From Gloeotrichia echinulata CP02 (GTDB lineage: Bacteria > Cyanobacteriota > Cyanobacteriia > Cyanobacteriales > Nostocaceae), in NCBI GenBank assembly GCA_038087035.1, contig CP051187.1:2547001-2611000 (forward strand): a DNA stretch of 64,000 nucleotides, written 5' to 3'. The first letter of the stretch is position 1, and every line of letters starts with the position of its first letter. This document shows, piece by piece, positions 60,462-64,000 of this stretch. The notes under the pieces are model-generated. The model did no database searches and had not been told where the DNA came from. It saw nothing but the letters and a program-made list of their open reading frames with translations. Made by a program: the position numbers and the translations under genes.

Positions 60462-61766
60462 ATGTCCAAAGTATTTGTTTTAGACACCGAAAAACGACCA
60501 TTAGACCCAGTGCATCCAGCACAAGCTAGACAGTTATTAAGAAACAAAAAAGCTGCGATATTTCGGCGTTTTCCGTTCACAATTATTTTGAAAGAATCCC
60601 GTCCCGATTCGCCAGCAACACCACTGCGATTAAAGCTAGACCCTGGTGCAAAATTTACAGGGATTGCATTAGTTGACGATACCACTGGGGAAGTTGTATT
60701 TGCTGCTGAGTTAAAACATAGAGGTTTTGCAATTCGAGATTCTCTTACTTCAAGGAGACAATTAAGACGTAGTAGAAGAAACCGCAAAACAAGATATCGC
60801 CAACCACGATTTTTAAATAGAACGCGCCCAGAAGGATGGTTAGCACCAAGCTTACAAAGTCGTGTTGAAAACATTAAAACTTGGGTTGAAAGATTACGTA
60901 AACTTGCACCAATTGCAGCGATTAGCACCGAGTTAGTCAAATTCGATATGCAATTAATGCGTAATCCAGAAATTCAGGGCAAGGAATACCAACAGGGGAC
61001 TTTGGCGGGTTACGAAACCAGAGAATATTTACTCGAAAAATGGGGCAGGCAATGTGCTTATTGTGGTGTTAAAGACGTATCTCTACAGATAGAACACATT
61101 CACCCTAGAGCAAAAGGTGGGTCTAACTCAATCACAAACTTAACTCTTAGTTGCGAAAAATGTAACACCAAAAAAGGGACTAAAGACATTAAAGAGTTTC
61201 TCTCTACGAGAGGCTGCGCCAACAAAAAAGACCCTTCTAGAGTAGAGAAAATCTTAAAACAAGCTAAAATACCCTTGGCTGATGCAGCAGCAATTAACAC
61301 TACTAGATATGCATTGCTGGAAGTTTTAAAAGCAACTGGATTACCTGTAGAAACGGGTTCGGGAGGTTTAACAAAGTTCAATAGAAGTCAACAGAAATTA
61401 GATAAAACTCACTGGATTGATGCTGCTTGTGTTGGCACATCAACGCCAATTCTCAATATCAAAGGTATCAAACCATTGTTGATTACAGCTAATGGTCATG
61501 GTACTAGACAGATGGCTGGTACTGATAAATTTGGATTCCCTACTCGTCATCGTTCAAATAAACAAATTCATTATGGTTTTAGCACTGGAGATATTGTTAA
61601 AGCTGTGGTAACAAATGGTAAAAAAGTTGGCGAATATTTAGGGCGTGTTTTGTGTCGTGCCACAGGTAGTTTTGATATTGCTACCAAAATGGGAAGAATC
61701 GCAGGCATTAGCTACAAATATTGTTCAGCAATTCACAAAAAAGATGGTTACTCATACTCATTTTGA
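60462..61766 (+). CDS. iscB: IscB RNA-guided nuclease
   Basis: 434 residues, strong site aaggagggac before the ATG. N-terminal PLMP-like KRPLDPVHPAQARQLL; RuvC-I LKLDPGAKFTGIALV with Asp60; arginine-rich bridge helix RRQLRRSRRNRKTRYRQPRF; RuvC-II AISTELVKFD; HNH with CAYCGVKD, QIEHIHPRAKGG and CEKCN; RuvC-III KTHWIDAACVG; then the C-terminal target-adjacent-motif region. Residues about 248-254 (STRGCAN) come from a 21-bp block at 61203-61223 between HNH and RuvC-III and are not expected in the family. All catalytic residues are present, so the protein is probably active. Confidence 0.94.
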   Translation: MSKVFVLDTEKRPLDPVHPAQARQLLRNKKAAIFRRFPFTIILKESRPDSPATPLRLKLDPGAKFTGIALVDDTTGEVVFAAELKHRGFAIRDSLTSRRQLRRSRRNRKTRYRQPRFLNRTRPEGWLAPSLQSRVENIKTWVERLRKLAPIAAISTELVKFDMQLMRNPEIQGKEYQQGTLAGYETREYLLEKWGRQCAYCGVKDVSLQIEHIHPRAKGGSNSITNLTLSCEKCNTKKGTKDIKEFLSTRGCANKKDPSRVEKILKQAKIPLADAAAINTTRYALLEVLKATGLPVETGSGGLTKFNRSQQKLDKTHWIDAACVGTSTPILNIKGIKPLLITANGHGTRQMAGTDKFGFPTRHRSNKQIHYGFSTGDIVKAVVTNGKKVGEYLGRVLCRATGSFDIATKMGRIAGISYKYCSAIHKKDGYSYSF

Positions 61767-61840
61767 AACTATTCTGACTGCGATTGAAATCGCCTGCCCC
61801 TTACCCCCATGCATAAATGCAGGGGCTTCCACGGGGCGAG

Positions 61841-61861
61841 ATGTTTGGTGATAATGGTCAT
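61841..61861 (-). pseudogene. First seven codons of the split vapB-like antitoxin
   Basis: On the minus strand ATG at 61861, preceded by gagga, reads MTIITKH and meets the right end of the IscB element. It joins in frame to LTIDDELINE at 60204. Confidence 0.75.
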
Positions 61862-61919
61862 CGCTTTGTCCTCAGTTGTGTTAAATAAAATTGGTTGTTC
61901 AGTTACTTTTATAATGTAC

Positions 61920-61972
61920 CAGAAGCCTACACTATATTTGGTACTCCAAATTAGTGTAGGTAGTTCACCATG
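61920..61972. repeat. Remnant of an IS605 tnpB end before the SpoIID gene
   Basis: tatttggtactccaaat followed by gtgtaggtagttcac matches (in reverse) the last codons of the tnpB gene at 47695-47720. It is a solo end of a related element, a few bases before the start codon of the SpoIID-like gene. Confidence 0.65.
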
Positions 61973-63106
61973 AAATTCCAAGTGTTGTTCGGTTCTGTAA
62001 TCAAAAAACGTCATTGGTGGCTAGGTATCTTCTTCTGGATTGCTTTAGTTGCGCCTGCTCAAGCATCTGTAATCCTACGCATCGCCATTGAGAGGGGAGT
62101 GAATCAGGTAAAAATCGGTAGTTCTACCATAGCCACAGTTAAGGATAGCAGTGGCCGTACCCTCGGAGAATTGCCGGCAATGAGTCCATTTGATGTTAAA
62201 GCGATTCCACAGGGAGTAGCCTTAGATAAATGGCAATCTGGTTTATTTTGGATTGAGCCATCAGGTAAGGGATTCGTTTATATTGGCGATCGCTGGTATC
62301 GCGGCCGAACACTGGTTATCCCCACAGAAAAAGGTTTAACCGCTGTTAACTGGGTTGATCTCGAAGAGTATCTCTACAGCGTTATCGGTGGCGAAATGGA
62401 CGCCAGCTGGCCGCAAGAAGCCTTGAAAGCCCAAGCGATCGCCGCCCGGACTTTTGCTTTATATGAGCGCGAAAAACAGCGCAGTAATCCCATTTACGAT
62501 TTAGGCGATAGCCCCGACCGTTGGCAAATTTACAAAGGTGTTATTAGTGAATCTGCTAATACTTACGCCGCCGTTGACACTACAGCGGGGAAGGTACTAA
62601 CTTATAACAACAAGATTATTCTCTCAGTTTTTCACGCTTGTTCGGGTGGACACACCGAAAACGTCGAAGATGTTTGGTTAAGTAGGGAGCCTTACCTGCG
62701 TGCTGTTCCTGACTATGATCAAAATATCAGCGAGTGCAGATGGGTCAGAACTTTCTCCCCAGGGGAAATTAGCGCCAGAATTTCTGGTGTGGGCAATGTT
62801 AAGGATATGATTACAGAGGTATTCTCGCCGTTTCGGAGTGTTAAAGCCTTAAGAATTGTCGGCGATCAGGGTACGAAGGTGCTAAAGGGTGAGGATGTGC
62901 GGACTGCTCTCAAGCTGAAAAGCACCCGTTTTAGCGTCAGCAGGGGAACAGATGGTAGTTTTATCCTTCAAGGACTAGGCTACGGTCACGGTTTAGGTAT
63001 GAGTCAGTGGGGCGCTTATAATCTCGCTTTGCGCGGCGCCAACCACCTGCAAATTTTGGGTTATTACTACAAGGGCGTAGCTTTAACCCCAATTACCGCC
63101 AAGTAA
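61970..63106 (+). CDS. SpoIID/LytB-domain protein
   Basis: 378 residues with a signal peptide (IFFWIALVAPAQASV). The SpoIID core follows: VDLEEYLYSVIGGEMDASWP then EALKAQAIAARTFALYE, the region FHACSGGHTENVEDVWL, and the C-terminal GYGHGLGMSQWGAYNLA. In Bacillus SpoIID is a lytic transglycosylase that cleaves denuded glycan strands; in cyanobacteria a cell-wall remodelling role is likely. The start ATG at 61970 overlaps an IS605 end remnant, so the natural promoter may have been displaced. Confidence 0.9.
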   Translation: MKFQVLFGSVIKKRHWWLGIFFWIALVAPAQASVILRIAIERGVNQVKIGSSTIATVKDSSGRTLGELPAMSPFDVKAIPQGVALDKWQSGLFWIEPSGKGFVYIGDRWYRGRTLVIPTEKGLTAVNWVDLEEYLYSVIGGEMDASWPQEALKAQAIAARTFALYEREKQRSNPIYDLGDSPDRWQIYKGVISESANTYAAVDTTAGKVLTYNNKIILSVFHACSGGHTENVEDVWLSREPYLRAVPDYDQNISECRWVRTFSPGEISARISGVGNVKDMITEVFSPFRSVKALRIVGDQGTKVLKGEDVRTALKLKSTRFSVSRGTDGSFILQGLGYGHGLGMSQWGAYNLALRGANHLQILGYYYKGVALTPITAK

Positions 63107-63130
63107 TCAGCGATTGCACTTCGGCTCCGC

Positions 63131-63928
63131 TCAGTGACCAGGGATTGGGGATTGGGTCCCCAATAAACTAGCAGAATGGACATCTAAAAATAACGTTGCT
63201 TGGGGTTGTTGACGCAAAATCGAAACTGGACAGTCTGTGGTAATTGCACCCTGCAACATCTGTTTTACTACCTTTGCCTTGCGTAATTCTGGCGCAAGGC
63301 AAATGATTTTTTTGGCTGTACAAATCAACGGAATGGTTACAGTAAAAGCATATTGCGGGACATTTTCAATATTGGTAAAATGTCCTGTGTTTACTTGTTG
63401 CTGGCGATTTACTGTATCCAGTTTGACTAATTTCACGGTGTAAGGATCATGAAAATTGGCGACTGCTGGATCGTTAAAAGCCAAGTGTCCATTTTCGCCG
63501 ACACCGAGACAGCACAAGTCTATGGGTTGTGCTTGGAGGAGTTTGGTATAGCGATCGCACTCTACCAAAGGCTGCAATGCATCACCTGCTATATAATGAA
63601 ATTGCTGAGGATTAACGCGCATCTCGACCCGCTCCCGTAGATAGCGCCGAAAACTGGCAGAATGGTCAGCAGCAATTCCCAAATATTCATCAAGATGAAA
63701 CAAGGTAATCCGCGACCAATCTACACCACCCAAAGTGATTAAAGCATCGAGAAATCTAAGTTGGGAATTTCCTGTTGCTAACAATATAGCGGCTGTTTCC
63801 TGTTGCTGCAGAAGGTTCTGTAAATACTGCTGTACAATTTCTGCAACCTCTTGTGCCATTTCGGCTTCAGAATTGAAAATCTGTACCATCAACTCATCGA
63901 CAGGAAAAATATTTGTTGCGATTCGCAT
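63131..63928 (-). CDS. nagB: Glucosamine-6-phosphate deaminase
   Basis: 265 residues of the NagB/6-phosphogluconolactonase fold. Motifs: LLATGNSQLRFLDAL, ITLFHLDEYLGI with the catalytic Asp, and LGVGENGHLAFNDP with the catalytic His region. It converts glucosamine-6-phosphate to fructose-6-phosphate and ammonia. Length and motifs are typical. It stands convergent with the SpoIID-like gene; both concern cell-wall sugars, which may be chance. Confidence 0.92.
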   Translation of the reverse strand: MRIATNIFPVDELMVQIFNSEAEMAQEVAEIVQQYLQNLLQQQETAAILLATGNSQLRFLDALITLGGVDWSRITLFHLDEYLGIAADHSASFRRYLRERVEMRVNPQQFHYIAGDALQPLVECDRYTKLLQAQPIDLCCLGVGENGHLAFNDPAVANFHDPYTVKLVKLDTVNRQQQVNTGHFTNIENVPQYAFTVTIPLICTAKKIICLAPELRKAKVVKQMLQGAITTDCPVSILRQQPQATLFLDVHSASLLGTQSPIPGH

Positions 63929-64000
63929 TTGCTTACCGAAAATTTGGGTCTATAGCCAAGTCCACAAGGACCGCTCAGTGCTACGCTTCTAGGACGGCTT

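Larger units (their letters stand above)
60205..61840 (+). mobile_element. IS200/IS605-related element carrying iscB, 1636 bp
   Basis: Starts AAACCCCATGCCTAAAGGCA (hairpin) and ends with the hairpin ccccatgcataaatgcaggg then cttccacggggcgag. It has no target duplication, as expected for IS200/IS605-type insertion. The boundaries are set by restoring the vapB reading frame (up to an 'ag' ambiguity at the ends). No tnpA inside, so it depends on a transposase in trans. Confidence 0.88.

Noticed and set aside
1..64000. tRNA and rRNA genes
   Set aside because: I looked for cloverleaf features (GTTCRAATC arms, anticodon stems) and rRNA motifs on both strands and found none convincing.

Overview
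The window looks like chromosome from a filamentous, heterocyst-type cyanobacterium (Nostocales). The basis is the density of GCGATCGC (HIP1) octamers, heptameric tandem repeats at gene ends, several families of short palindromes, and cyanobacterial marker genes: cytochrome c6, a BlaI/BlaR-type pair resembling PetR/PetP, and a type I-D CRISPR system.

Left part (1-30 kb) is mostly ordinary genome with heavily repeat-laden gaps: kdpA (cut by the window edge), a histidine kinase/response regulator pair, a lamin-tail/Calx-beta protein, a cobalamin riboswitch followed by a DUF1636 gene and cobK, priA, a group 2 sigma factor, a GNAT acetyltransferase, petJ, a TPR protein, a GHL10/aspartyl-protease fusion, pheT, a YciI-like gene, a WD40 protein with nine near-identical blades, and a fused NDP-sugar pyrophosphorylase/phosphomannomutase-like gene.

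The middle (30-42.4 kb) is a CRISPR island. Two arrays with the same 37-bp repeat and homologous leaders point away from each other and flank the remains of a type I-D operon. cas3 and cas2 are intact. The interior of the operon has been replaced by an ISL3-type element that leaves 17 codons of a probable cas10d on one side and the tail of cas1 on the other; a TnpB element sits between the cas1 tail and cas2. A PIN/UPF0175 toxin-antitoxin pair lies between direct repeats in the leader-cas3 interval. An IsrB element (HNH-less relative of IscB) abuts the broken end of array 2. Two related Uma2 genes bracket the island.

The right part (42-64 kb) starts as a graveyard: an UgpC-type ATPase, an ABC exporter next to a lasso-cyclase-like gene fragment, three 196-bp MITEs related to the ISL3 element, a degenerate IS200/IS605, a MacB-like tail, and nested IS1/IS5/IS630/TnpB remnants. 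Intact genes are interspersed: a TOBE-domain protein, polyphosphate:AMP phosphotransferase, PsiE-like protein, petR/petP, aqpZ, RNase Z, an IscB element that splits a vapB antitoxin gene exactly, a SpoIID-like protein and nagB.

The recurring theme is RNA-guided nucleases and their mobile carriers (IscB, IsrB, TnpB, type I-D CRISPR) in one 30-kb stretch, together with tiny 21-22 bp insertion sequences. Three of these can be placed to the base by comparing two copies of the same MITE; similar ones break an IS1 transposase and add seven-residue blocks to IscB and TnpB. All calls come from reading the sequence; no database search was run.
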